17,756 nt of DNA from Planctomycetota bacterium. Its GTDB lineage: Bacteria; Planctomycetota; UBA1135. A program made the position numbers and the translations under genes. Each line of letters starts with the position of its first letter. The stretch's first letter is position 1. Positions 5,954 to 13,734 of this stretch are shown here, one piece after another. Location: NCBI GenBank assembly GCA_014382465.1, contig JACNJP010000184.1:1-17756 (forward strand), given 5' to 3'. Under the pieces are notes generated by a model. The model did not search any database. It was not told where the DNA came from and was given only the letters and a program-made list of their open reading frames with translations.

Positions 5954-7461
5954 TCTGCGCCACCCTCGCCCTCTTCGCCACCACTTGCCTGCAGGGCACG
6001 CCGAGCCAAGGACCGCTGATCCGTCGCTCCACTTGGAGCGGCGACCAACTCGCCAGGATGGTCCCCGAGGCATTTTGGGATCGGGCTCACCACGCCGGAG
6101 CCGATCTCCTGCTCCAACCTGGACAAGTCCTCCGCCTCCGGCTGCCCACTCCCTTCCCATGCCGCTCGGCGGGGATCTGGTGGGAGGGAACCGTCGGGGG
6201 TTGGCGGGCCTCCTGGGAGGCTGGCGAGGACACCCTGGTCCCCCTGCCCGTAGCTTCAGACCTGGCGCCTGAGCTCCACGGCGCCCGAGGCCCTGCTGCA
6301 GCCGCCAAGGTCTCCGGACTGCTCCACAGCTACCGAGGGATCCGGGACGTGATCTACTTGGAGATCACGGGCCCGGCGGTCCTCTCCAGCCTCAGCCTGG
6401 TGACCATCGCGATCGGGCCCGGCGGCGCGCCGCATCCTCCTCCCCAGCCCGCGCTCCTGCCATCGGGCAGCTCCCCGTCAGCGGGCTATCCCAAGCCCGG
6501 GGTCGAGTCCCGGTCCACTTGGGCAGCGGATCCTCCCGCCTGCAACCCAGGCTATTGCACCGTCACCCACCTCGCGGTCCATCACACCGCCGGCGCCAAC
6601 GAGTTCCTCAGCCCCGGCTACGCGCAGTGCGCGGCCAACGTCAAGGCGATCCAGAGCTACCACATGTACTCGCGGGGCTGGTGCGACATCGGCTACCAGT
6701 ACCTGGTCTGCGTTCACGGCAGGATCTGGGAGGGCCGGGCCGGCGGAGACGACGTCATCGGGGCTCACGACAGCCACAATTGCGGGTCGATGGCGACCGC
6801 CTTCATGGGCTATTTCCACTCGCCCTACTCCCAACGACCCAACTCCGCCATGCTCGGCGCGATGGCGGAGCTGGGGGCCTGGAAATGCGACCAGCGCGGG
6901 GTCGATCCGCTCGGCAGCTCGTGGTATGCGGGCTTCGGCGGGCTCATGGACAACCTCTACGGACACCGGGATGTCGGCAGCACATCCTGTCCGGGGGATC
7001 TGTTGTTCGCCGAGCTCCCTGGCCTCAGAGCGGCCATCGATGGCCTGCTGAGCGGCGGCGGCTGGACCTTGGTCCTGGACAACCCTCAGGCGAACTTCAG
7101 CGGGAATTGGACCACCGGGACCTCCTCGATCGACAAGTACGGGCCCGATTACCGCTGGGCCAGCACCGGCGCCACGCCGTCGCGAGCCTGGTGGACCCCG
7201 TCGCTTCCCCAGGCCGGCCGCTACGAGATCTCGATGTGGTGGCCGGCTGGCAGCAACCGCAACCCTGACGCGCGGGTCGGCCTCCTGCTCAACGGCCGGC
7301 TCCACAGCACCACCGTGGACCAACGGATCCAGGGAGGACGCTGGAACCTCCTCGGCACCGCCTGGCTCCCGGCCGGCTCCGGCACCCCGATCGGATTGTC
7401 CAACGAGGGGCCGACGGGGACCGTGGTGATCGCCGACGCGATCCGGCTGATCCGGCGCTGA
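5950..7461 (+). CDS. Exported PGRP-family N-acetylmuramoyl-L-alanine amidase with golvesin-type C-terminal domain
   Basis: A 503-residue protein with a short hydrophobic N-terminus (MICATLALFATTCLQG), likely a signal peptide; the Cys13 context is a poor lipobox. Residues about 20-180 match nothing I know and end in a Pro-rich linker. Residues 184-365 form a peptidoglycan recognition/amidase domain: first zinc His211 in VHHTAG, a YQY segment (249-251), His339 in YGHRDVG and Cys347 in TSCPGD. The His-x7-Cys spacing equals that of T7 lysozyme, so amidase activity on muramyl-peptide bonds is likely. Extra cysteines suggest disulfides. Residues about 371-503 resemble the golvesin C-terminal-like beta domain: LDNPQANFSGNW, DYRWAS, YEISMWWPAGSNR, VDQRIQGGRWNLLGT and a final VIADAIRLI. 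The GTG start is inferred from the 4-nt overlap with the PHP gene; the frame is open further upstream only inside that gene. Confidence 0.87.
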   Translation: MICATLALFATTCLQGTPSQGPLIRRSTWSGDQLARMVPEAFWDRAHHAGADLLLQPGQVLRLRLPTPFPCRSAGIWWEGTVGGWRASWEAGEDTLVPLPVASDLAPELHGARGPAAAAKVSGLLHSYRGIRDVIYLEITGPAVLSSLSLVTIAIGPGGAPHPPPQPALLPSGSSPSAGYPKPGVESRSTWAADPPACNPGYCTVTHLAVHHTAGANEFLSPGYAQCAANVKAIQSYHMYSRGWCDIGYQYLVCVHGRIWEGRAGGDDVIGAHDSHNCGSMATAFMGYFHSPYSQRPNSAMLGAMAELGAWKCDQRGVDPLGSSWYAGFGGLMDNLYGHRDVGSTSCPGDLLFAELPGLRAAIDGLLSGGGWTLVLDNPQANFSGNWTTGTSSIDKYGPDYRWASTGATPSRAWWTPSLPQAGRYEISMWWPAGSNRNPDARVGLLLNGRLHSTTVDQRIQGGRWNLLGTAWLPAGSGTPIGLSNEGPTGTVVIADAIRLIRR

Positions 7462-7481
7462 GTTCACCGTCACACGAAACG

Positions 7482-8030
7482 ATGTCCCACATCCTCCTTC
7501 AAGCCGTCCTCTTCCTGGCCCTCGCGGCGCTGGCCGGCGTCGCCGGAAACGCGGTCCACCCAGGCGGGCTGGACCTCTGCCGGGAGTACTTCCTAGCCGA
7601 CCAGCCGCCCGGTCCCCCTGATGACGGCGGCGGCCCTCCCTCCCCCTGGCAGATGATCCAGCTCCCGGAGGCGCAGGCATGGTGGGAGAGCAGCTGGAGG
7701 CCGGACTCCGGGAGCTGGGATTCGGACAACGGGATCTACTTCCTCGACGCCCGGCGGCGGGCCTCGTTCGACTCCGGCCACCTCCCCGGCGCCTTCCTCG
7801 CCGACCCCTGGGACAAGGAGAAGGAGGACATCTTCGATCCCGGGTTCGTGAATGAGCTTCAGGGCGCGTTCGCGGTCATCGTCTACTGCCACGGCGGTGA
7901 GTGCGATGACAGCAAGTCGGTCGCGATGAAGCTGGTCTACACCCACCAGATCCCGGCAGAGCTGGTCTACATCTTCGAAGGCGGCTTCGAGGAGTGGCAG
8001 GCGGCCGGCCTGCCGGTCGAAACCGAATGA
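7482..8030 (+). CDS. Membrane-anchored rhodanese-like protein
   Basis: A 182-residue protein with one hydrophobic N-terminal segment (residues about 5-23, rich in Ala and Leu) serving as signal anchor, a Pro/Gly-rich linker (41-55), and a rhodanese fold. The fold shows FLDARRRASFDSGHLPGA (87-104), the catalytic loop VYCHGGECDDS with Cys136, and a C-terminal FEGGFEEWQAAGLPVE (165-180). A second cysteine, Cys141, lies in the loop and could form a disulfide or polysulfide with Cys136. The domain probably faces the periplasm. The ATG at 7482 is 20 nt after the amidase stop, with no strong ribosome site. Its stop overlaps the start of the MauE-like gene in ATGA (8027-8030). Rhodanese plus MauE/DoxX pairing suggests a thiol or sulfane-sulfur role at the membrane. 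Confidence 0.83.
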   Translation: MSHILLQAVLFLALAALAGVAGNAVHPGGLDLCREYFLADQPPGPPDDGGGPPSPWQMIQLPEAQAWWESSWRPDSGSWDSDNGIYFLDARRRASFDSGHLPGAFLADPWDKEKEDIFDPGFVNELQGAFAVIVYCHGGECDDSKSVAMKLVYTHQIPAELVYIFEGGFEEWQAAGLPVETE

Positions 8031-8503
8031 ACCGCCTGCCCTCCCGCGCTGGCTCCCTCCTGCTCCTCGCCTGCCTCGCCGGCGGCGGCGCCATGGTCTG
8101 GTTCGGCCTGCAGAAGGTCGGTGACCCGGTCGCCTTCCTGAAGGCTATCCGGGAATACGGCCTCGTGCCCTCCGCCTGGCCGCTGGCGATGAACCTCCTC
8201 GCGGTCTGGATCCCCGCCATCGAGGTCCTCGGCGGCCTCTTGCTGATCCTCGGGGTCTGGCGGCGCGCTGTCGCCTCGACGCTGGCCCTCATGCTGGTCC
8301 TGTTCTCGGGCGCCGTCGTCCTGCGGGCGATCGGCCTCCACCAAGACCTCGGGGGCGCCTTCTGCGACGTCCAATTCGACTGCGGCTGCGGCACCGGCGA
8401 GGTCTACATCTGCACCAAGCTGATCGAGAACAGCATCATGCTCCTCTGCTGCGCCTACGCCGCCGCCTCCAAGATCGTCCGGCCGCTCTCCCTCGGCCGG
8501 TGA
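8027..8503 (+). CDS. MauE/DoxX-like redox-associated integral membrane protein
   Basis: A 158-residue protein with about four hydrophobic segments (near residues 9-28, 52-77, 82-102 and 133-149). After the third comes the loop FCDVQFDCGCGTGEVYICTKLIEN (112-135 region), whose clustered cysteines and position are typical of MauE and DoxX-like proteins, which take part in disulfide formation or quinone-linked thiol redox steps. Two more cysteines (141-142) sit in the last membrane segment. The ATG at 8027 overlaps the rhodanese stop; an in-frame extension to 7994 would lie inside the rhodanese gene and is not credible. The stop overlaps the next start (GTGA, 8500-8503). The sequence shows family membership but not the electron partner. 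Confidence 0.8.
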   Translation: MNRLPSRAGSLLLLACLAGGGAMVWFGLQKVGDPVAFLKAIREYGLVPSAWPLAMNLLAVWIPAIEVLGGLLLILGVWRRAVASTLALMLVLFSGAVVLRAIGLHQDLGGAFCDVQFDCGCGTGEVYICTKLIENSIMLLCCAYAAASKIVRPLSLGR

Positions 8504-9324
8504 GCGGCGTGAACGCGACGGAATCCACGATTCGAGCGGCGGACGGCACCGAGCTGTGGGGGCGGCGTTGGGAGCCGGCGACCGAAACGCGAGGCGAGAT
8601 CCTCCTGGTCCACGGACTCGGAGAGCACCTCGGGCGTTACCAGGACGTCGCCGCTGGGCTGACCGCCCGGGGCTTCGCCCTCCAGGGAGTTGACCTCCGC
8701 GGGCACGGGCGTTCGGCGGGGAGGCGCGGTCACGTCGAACGCTGGAGCGATTACCACGCCGACCTGGACGCCGCAGCCCGCGGGCTCCGGCGCCCGCACC
8801 TGGTGTTGGCCCACTCGATGGGCGGGCTGGTGGCGCTCGACTGGCTCCGGGATCGACCGGACCAGGTCGCGGCCGTGGTCCTCTCCTCGCCGCTGCTGGG
8901 AGTGGCGGCGGCCGCCCCTCGGTGGAAGGTGCTCCTCGGCAAGGTCCTGGCCCGCATCGCCCCGAGGCTGCCGCTGTCGAACGAACTCGATCCGGAGGGG
9001 GTGTGCTCCGATCCGAAGGTGGTCGAGCGCTACCTCGCGGATCCCCTCGTCTTCCGCTCGATCACTCCTCGATGGTTCGTCGAGATGGAGCGGGCGCTGG
9101 AGCGAGTTCACACCGCGGCGCCGGCCCTCCGGCACCCGCTCTATCTCAACCTGGCCGGGGACGAGAGGCTGGTCAGCAATCCGCAGGCGCTCGCCCTCGC
9201 CGATGCCTGGGGCGGCGCCGTCACGCGCGTCGTCTGGGACAGGCTGCGGCACGAGACCCTCAACGAGCAGGCGGGACCGACGGTGCTCCGGGCGATCATC
9301 GACTGGTTGGAGGAGAGGCCGTGA
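8500..9324 (+). CDS. Alpha/beta hydrolase, monoacylglycerol lipase-like (Hydrolase_4 type)
   Basis: A 274-residue soluble alpha/beta hydrolase without signal peptide. Seen: oxyanion-hole motif VHGLGEH (37-43), VDLRGHGRSAG (64-74), nucleophile elbow LAHSMGG with Ser106 (Ala replaces the usual first Gly), acid Asp221 in AGDERLV, and His251 in RHETLNE. This order and the RGHGRS segment match monoacylglycerol lipase/lysophospholipase-like enzymes, which release fatty acids from glycerides; the substrate here is unproven. GTG at 8500 is chosen because it overlaps the preceding stop by 4 nt; GTG at 8509, three codons later, is a possible alternative. It is the last gene of the plus-strand operon and converges on the beta-helix gene with 18 nt between the stops and no obvious terminator. 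Confidence 0.87.
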   Translation: MSGVNATESTIRAADGTELWGRRWEPATETRGEILLVHGLGEHLGRYQDVAAGLTARGFALQGVDLRGHGRSAGRRGHVERWSDYHADLDAAARGLRRPHLVLAHSMGGLVALDWLRDRPDQVAAVVLSSPLLGVAAAAPRWKVLLGKVLARIAPRLPLSNELDPEGVCSDPKVVERYLADPLVFRSITPRWFVEMERALERVHTAAPALRHPLYLNLAGDERLVSNPQALALADAWGGAVTRVVWDRLRHETLNEQAGPTVLRAIIDWLEERP

Positions 9325-9342
9325 GCCGGAGGGCTTCGACGC

Positions 9343-11559
9343 TCAATCTTCTCGCTCCAGGGTGACCACCAGCTTGGCGAAGCCGTCGATTTCGAAGTGT
9401 TCGACCTCGAGTTGGACGACCTGGGCCTCCCTGAGCTCGAACTGACCGAAGGCCTCCTTGGGGGCGTGCCAGGTCCAGTCCTCGACCACCTGATCGCCGT
9501 CCACCCGGACCCGGATGCCGTCGTCGCTCAGAGTCCGAACGCGGTACCTGCCGGCAGGCAGCGGGATTCGGGCCGAAGCGAGGGTGCCGAAGTGGTCGGC
9601 TCCGCCCTGCCACTTCGACCGCTCCTGGTCAGGCAGATAACCCTCAGGCCCGCCACTATCGAAGTGGAACTCGAGTCCCGGCAGGACCACCACCGGCGCC
9701 GCGTCGGCTTCAGCCAGCCACCCGGCGTAGTCCTCCCGGGGATCGGTCCGCCAGGGGAAGAAACGCACCTCCCAGTCGGCCAGCAGCAACCAGCCCTCGA
9801 CCGGCCAGGAGTCCTCACCCGCGAGGATCCGCGCCTGGAACCGGTGCAGGCCCGGCTCCGTCGCTTCGAACCGGACCATCCGCTCACCGGATTGCGACTC
9901 GAGCTCCGTCGCGACGACGCCTGGAGGCGGACCGTCGATCCACTCAGCGTCGAGTTCCAGCCCCCGAGGGAAGGACTGGTAGGTCACGAAGCCGGGGCCA
10001 GCGGAGTGGACCAGCAGGAGGGCCTCCTCGTGGTCCCAAGGGCCCCAGGGGCCGACGACGATGTTCTCCCGTCCTGCGATCTCGGCCCGGGCGCCCACCG
10101 GCCGGCTGACTCCTGGAAGGTCGTCGAAGGAGGGTACTGGCGGCAGGACTGCCGCGGCGGCCTCCTCGAGCCGAGCCGCCGGCTCGACCTCGGTGCTCTT
10201 CCCGACATCCTCCAGGAGGTTCCCCCCCCAACGAACGGCGCAGTCGCCTCTCAGGTGAAGCGCCAGCTCGTCGCCATCGAAGCGGTTCGCCGAGACGACC
10301 GTCCCCTCCGCCCGAAGGTCGTTCGCTCTGCCCCACGGCCGCTCGGTGAAACTGGTCGGGAGGCTCCAGATGTGGACCCCGCAGCGGTTGTCCCGAAAGC
10401 GGTTGCCGAGGATCCGGTTCCCGCGGCTGCGGTCGATGTTCACCCCTCCCCGCTCGAGCCCGTAGCCCATCCCTCCGTTCTCCGCGATCTCATTGGCGAG
10501 GATCAGGCTGTCCTGCGAGAAGCCTCCCCAGATGCCGCAGATGGCGTTCCCGACCAGCCGGTTGGCGATGAACCGGTTGCCGAAGGAGAAGGTCATCTCG
10601 ATGCCGTGCGCGGGCGCGTAGGAGAAGTCGTTCCTCAGGAACAGGTTGTCGTTGTTGCCGCGGCGGCGGTACCACTCCTCGGGGTGTACCCCGTCCTCGC
10701 CGAGCGCCTCCCGCCCCGCGAAGCCGAACAGGCCGTCGCCGCCGTGGGTCACGCTGTTCTCGACGAACCTGTTCTCGCTGCACTGCTCGAACATCAGGAT
10801 GCCCGCCGAGTCCTGGCCTCGGTTGTAGACGCCGTGGCTGTATCCCCGGACGCAGAAGTCGAAGGCATTTCGGCAGACGGTGTTCCCGGAGGATCGCCAC
10901 AAGGCCAGCCCCCAGCCCGACAGAAAGGAGCAGTCGTTGTCATAGACTTGGCTGCGATTCATCCGGTCGAGGACCACGCCGTTCTGCCCCCGCCTGACCC
11001 GCACCCGCCGCACTACGGCGCCCTCTCCGTCCTCCAGATAGAGGGCGGCGCCGTAGGCCTGGAGCCATTCGTTGCCGTCGTTCTGGTGCGGCCAGAGCCA
11101 GTCCGCGCCGTCCTCGGCCAGCGGCGTCGATCCGAGGCGTTGGCGGAAGTTGTCCGATAGGTCGGCGTCTTCGACAGTGAGTCGATCGCAGCCGCTGGCC
11201 CAGATCCCAGAGCGGAAGCCGTGGGCCCGAACTCCCTGGAGAGTGACTCCGTGCACCCCGATCAGCCGGATCCCGATCCCTTCGAGCTGGTTCCACGGCC
11301 TGCCGGCTTCAGCACCGCGCAGGGCAGAGCCCTCTTGGAACCGGATCGTGATGCCCGAGCCGGTCACTTGGATGACCCCGGGCTCACCGCGGTCCTCGAT
11401 CACGAGATCGCGCGGGACGAACACCTCGCAGGACTGAGTGATCTCGAGGTCGTCGTGATCCAGCACCACTCTGGGGAGGTCCTGGCCTCGTAACTGCGAG
11501 AGACCGGCCAAGGCGGCCGCGAACAGGAGAACCAGGCTGGGAGCAACAGGGCGCCGCAT
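9343..11559 (-). CDS. Secreted right-handed parallel beta-helix protein with PA14-like C-terminal domain
   Basis: A 738-residue exported protein with signal peptide (residues about 1-25, MRRPVAPSLVLLFAAALAGL followed by SQLRGQ). Residues about 60-430 contain repeated short strands separated by Asn turns, such as LYLEDGEGAVVRRVRVRRG, SGNTVCRNAF, SENRFVENSV, NDNLFLRNDF, FGNRFIANRLVG, RGNRILGNRFRDN and GTVVSANRFDGD. This is the periodic pattern of PbH1/NosD-like solenoids, common in carbohydrate-active or surface-binding proteins. A middle region (about 440-620) is unassigned beta-rich sequence. The C-terminus (about 625-735) resembles PA14/GLEYA-type domains: AGRYRVRTLSDDGIRVRVDG, then VVEDWTWH and VEHFEIDGFAKL. 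No classic lyase catalytic triad can be named. It lies 18 nt after the kinase stop on the same strand and may be read from that operon or from its own -10-like element. Confidence 0.85.
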   Translation of the reverse strand: MRRPVAPSLVLLFAAALAGLSQLRGQDLPRVVLDHDDLEITQSCEVFVPRDLVIEDRGEPGVIQVTGSGITIRFQEGSALRGAEAGRPWNQLEGIGIRLIGVHGVTLQGVRAHGFRSGIWASGCDRLTVEDADLSDNFRQRLGSTPLAEDGADWLWPHQNDGNEWLQAYGAALYLEDGEGAVVRRVRVRRGQNGVVLDRMNRSQVYDNDCSFLSGWGLALWRSSGNTVCRNAFDFCVRGYSHGVYNRGQDSAGILMFEQCSENRFVENSVTHGGDGLFGFAGREALGEDGVHPEEWYRRRGNNDNLFLRNDFSYAPAHGIEMTFSFGNRFIANRLVGNAICGIWGGFSQDSLILANEIAENGGMGYGLERGGVNIDRSRGNRILGNRFRDNRCGVHIWSLPTSFTERPWGRANDLRAEGTVVSANRFDGDELALHLRGDCAVRWGGNLLEDVGKSTEVEPAARLEEAAAAVLPPVPSFDDLPGVSRPVGARAEIAGRENIVVGPWGPWDHEEALLLVHSAGPGFVTYQSFPRGLELDAEWIDGPPPGVVATELESQSGERMVRFEATEPGLHRFQARILAGEDSWPVEGWLLLADWEVRFFPWRTDPREDYAGWLAEADAAPVVVLPGLEFHFDSGGPEGYLPDQERSKWQGGADHFGTLASARIPLPAGRYRVRTLSDDGIRVRVDGDQVVEDWTWHAPKEAFGQFELREAQVVQLEVEHFEIDGFAKLVVTLERED

Positions 11560-11565
11560 CCGGCC

Positions 11566-11571
11566 ATCCTA
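11566..11571 (-). promoter_or_regulatory. -10-like hexamer 6 nt before the beta-helix start codon
   Basis: On the minus strand TAGGAT is followed by GGCCGG and then the ATG. Six bases between a -10 hexamer and +1 is the usual sigma70 geometry, so a transcript from here would start at the ATG itself. There is no good -35. The alternative reading is that AGGA within it is a ribosome site 7 nt before the ATG of a gene co-transcribed with the kinase. Confidence 0.35.
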
Positions 11572-11577
11572 GCTCAA

Positions 11578-13734
11578 TCAATCAAGGTGATCTCGGCTGG
11601 GGCCAGGAGAACTGCCGGACGAGATCGCTGTCCGGAGGGTACCGATGCGGACCTGGGTGCCGAGCGCACCGTTCAGCCGACTCACCAACCCATCTTCGCC
11701 CAGGACGACGATGGAGCAATCCACCAGGTCGGCCTTCCCCTTGTGGATCCAGACCGCTCCGTCCAGGCGGCCGCTCATCCGGAGGAACGAGGCGAGGGAT
11801 TCGAAGGCCTGCCCACGGACTTGCATCCCCATGGCCTTTCGGGCACCCGCCAGCAGGTCCAATTCCTCCGAGTCCTCGTCCCCGACGCGGTCGCTGATGG
11901 TGTCGAAGCCAGCCGCCGCGAGCTCGGCGAGGAGGCCGTCCCCCCACGCCATGGACTCCGGTCGGGCGGCAGAGGTGAAATCATCGAGGAAGAGGATCCG
12001 TGGAGCCTCAGCTCTCGCCTCGCGCGGCCCGCTCTCTTGTAGGACTCTCGTGACGACGGAGCCGAAATCGTCCGGCATCGGGCGACCTTCAGGCAAGCCC
12101 GAGATCATTACCTCGGCGGAACGCAGGCGGCCGCCGAAATACTCTTGCTGCATGGCGTCGACCTTGTGCTGGAAGGTCGCGGACCGTGAGCTCTGCCGAC
12201 GCTCAGAGATGAACGCGAAGAAGGCGCCCATGAGGATCAGGACGGCGAAGCTGCCGACGAACAGGCGGACGACCTGGCGCCCGGTTCCTCGGCGGCCCGG
12301 CGAGGCAGCCGGAGCCGGAGCGTGTTCCGCCACTTCGACGGGCGGCGGCGGGGACGGGCGGTGACCGTAGGTCGCCGCTGCCGAGGGACGAGCGGGCTTG
12401 AATTCCTGGAGCGGCGGCGGCTCCTGGGGAAGGTGCTGCGGCAGCGGACCGCCCAAGGAAGGGAGGTCAGCCGGCTTCAGAGTGAAGGGATCATCGGCAG
12501 CGAGCACCGTGTGCACGTCCAGGAGCATCTCCCGGGCCGATGAGTAACGACCGTTCAGCTCTGCCATGGAACGCCTGACGATCCAGTGCAGGGCTTCAGG
12601 GCAACGCTTGGTAATCCGGGAGAGGCCTCCGTGGGCCGGGAAAGAGCCCTCGATGACGCTGAACAACACCGCCCCGGAGCCATAGATGTCGAAGCGGACA
12701 CCGTCCACCTCATTCACCTTCGCGCCCTTCATGGCCATTCTGACAAGCTCCGGATCCCGGAAGTACTCGGTGCCGTGAGTGGTGAGGGTCATCGCCGAAG
12801 CCAGCGGGGTGACCAGCCCAAGATCCACCAAGTAGGCGCGGTCTCCACAGACGACCAGATTGTCCGGCTTGACATCCTTGTGCCAAAGGCCTCCTTGGTG
12901 ATACCGCTCGAGGGTGAGGAGGAGGTCGGAGACCAGGGCCACGCCGCGGCGGAGCTGCGGAGTCGGCAGGCCTTCTCCCCCAGCAGCGGTGTGCATCCGC
13001 TCGACGACCACGCTGAGGTTGTCACCGGGCACGTAAGGCATCACGTAATAGAAGTAATGCTCCCCGAGGCCGTGCTCGAGCACCAAGCCCAGCCGCTTGG
13101 CAGATTCCAGAGCACGGCTCTCCCTGACGATCTGCGGCAGGGATGGGCCGTTGTGCATGGAGAAGCTCTTGATCACGACCCGCCCGACCGCCGGGTATCC
13201 CTGGGCGGCCAGGGTATGGGTCTTCTCGAGGCCCGGTTCGGCGATGTAGAGCTTCGCCCCTGACCCGCCGCCCGGGAGGCTCCCGATCACTCGGTATCCC
13301 TCGAAGACGCCTCGCTCCCCTCTCCGGAGATCCGATCCGGGGGCCTGGCGGACGATCTCAGGAACCCGCTTCTCGACGCTACAGACCAGATCGAGCAAGC
13401 CGAGGAGGGCGAGAGGATTGCGTAGATAGATGCGATAGAGACAGGCCGAAGCGTCCTTCAACTCCTGGAACACCGCCCTTCGATAGTGGTGGACACGGGA
13501 AAAATTCCCAGAGAGCAGGTTCAGGAGGACCAGCGGGATCAGGACCAGCGAAGAGATCATGTGCCCGGCGAAGCGGACCACGTCACGCACCTCGTCGCCC
13601 AAGAAACGGAGGATCCTGCCAAGCAGCCAGAAGATCAGCTTCAGCACCTTCACCCCGATCAGGACTACGAGGATGGCCGCCCCAAGGACGGCCAGGAAGG
13701 TGAAGATCGGGATGCCGAAGCCTGTGACGCTCAT
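11578..13734 (-). CDS. Membrane Ser/Thr protein kinase paired with an ECF sigma factor
   Basis: A 718-residue kinase. Topology: two N-terminal membrane segments (about 8-38 and 57-75), a cytoplasmic kinase domain (about 145-410), a Pro-rich linker (425-480), a third membrane helix (488-510), and an extracytoplasmic C-terminus of about 208 residues. Kinase motifs: Gly-rich loop GSLPGGGSGAKLY (151-163), Lys189 in VVIK, likely alpha-C Glu205, catalytic loop HKDVKPDN with Asp287 (Lys replaces the Arg of HRD), metal motif VDLG with Asp304 (DLG for DFG), GTEYFRDPE (321-329) and DIYGSG (349-354). All key residues remain, so it should be active. The C-terminal part (about 578-690) weakly recalls TolB/FlgO-like folds. 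The start ATG overlaps the sigma-factor stop (ATGA, 13734-13731), with GAAGGA at 13746-13741 6 nt upstream. A sensor phosphorylating the partner sigma is the natural model. Confidence 0.9.
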   Translation of the reverse strand: MSVTGFGIPIFTFLAVLGAAILVVLIGVKVLKLIFWLLGRILRFLGDEVRDVVRFAGHMISSLVLIPLVLLNLLSGNFSRVHHYRRAVFQELKDASACLYRIYLRNPLALLGLLDLVCSVEKRVPEIVRQAPGSDLRRGERGVFEGYRVIGSLPGGGSGAKLYIAEPGLEKTHTLAAQGYPAVGRVVIKSFSMHNGPSLPQIVRESRALESAKRLGLVLEHGLGEHYFYYVMPYVPGDNLSVVVERMHTAAGGEGLPTPQLRRGVALVSDLLLTLERYHQGGLWHKDVKPDNLVVCGDRAYLVDLGLVTPLASAMTLTTHGTEYFRDPELVRMAMKGAKVNEVDGVRFDIYGSGAVLFSVIEGSFPAHGGLSRITKRCPEALHWIVRRSMAELNGRYSSAREMLLDVHTVLAADDPFTLKPADLPSLGGPLPQHLPQEPPPLQEFKPARPSAAATYGHRPSPPPPVEVAEHAPAPAASPGRRGTGRQVVRLFVGSFAVLILMGAFFAFISERRQSSRSATFQHKVDAMQQEYFGGRLRSAEVMISGLPEGRPMPDDFGSVVTRVLQESGPREARAEAPRILFLDDFTSAARPESMAWGDGLLAELAAAGFDTISDRVGDEDSEELDLLAGARKAMGMQVRGQAFESLASFLRMSGRLDGAVWIHKGKADLVDCSIVVLGEDGLVSRLNGALGTQVRIGTLRTAISSGSSPGPSRDHLD

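Noticed and set aside
9397..11160. 587-codon plus-strand open frame opposite the beta-helix gene
   Set aside because: Composition is Val/Pro/Asp/Arg-rich without structure, while the minus strand encodes an obvious signal peptide, solenoid repeats and PA14-like domain.
11578..13734. Kinase as an inactive pseudokinase because of HKD and DLG motifs
   Set aside because: Lys189, Glu205, Asp287, Asn292 and Asp304 are all present. HKD and DLG variants occur in active kinases.
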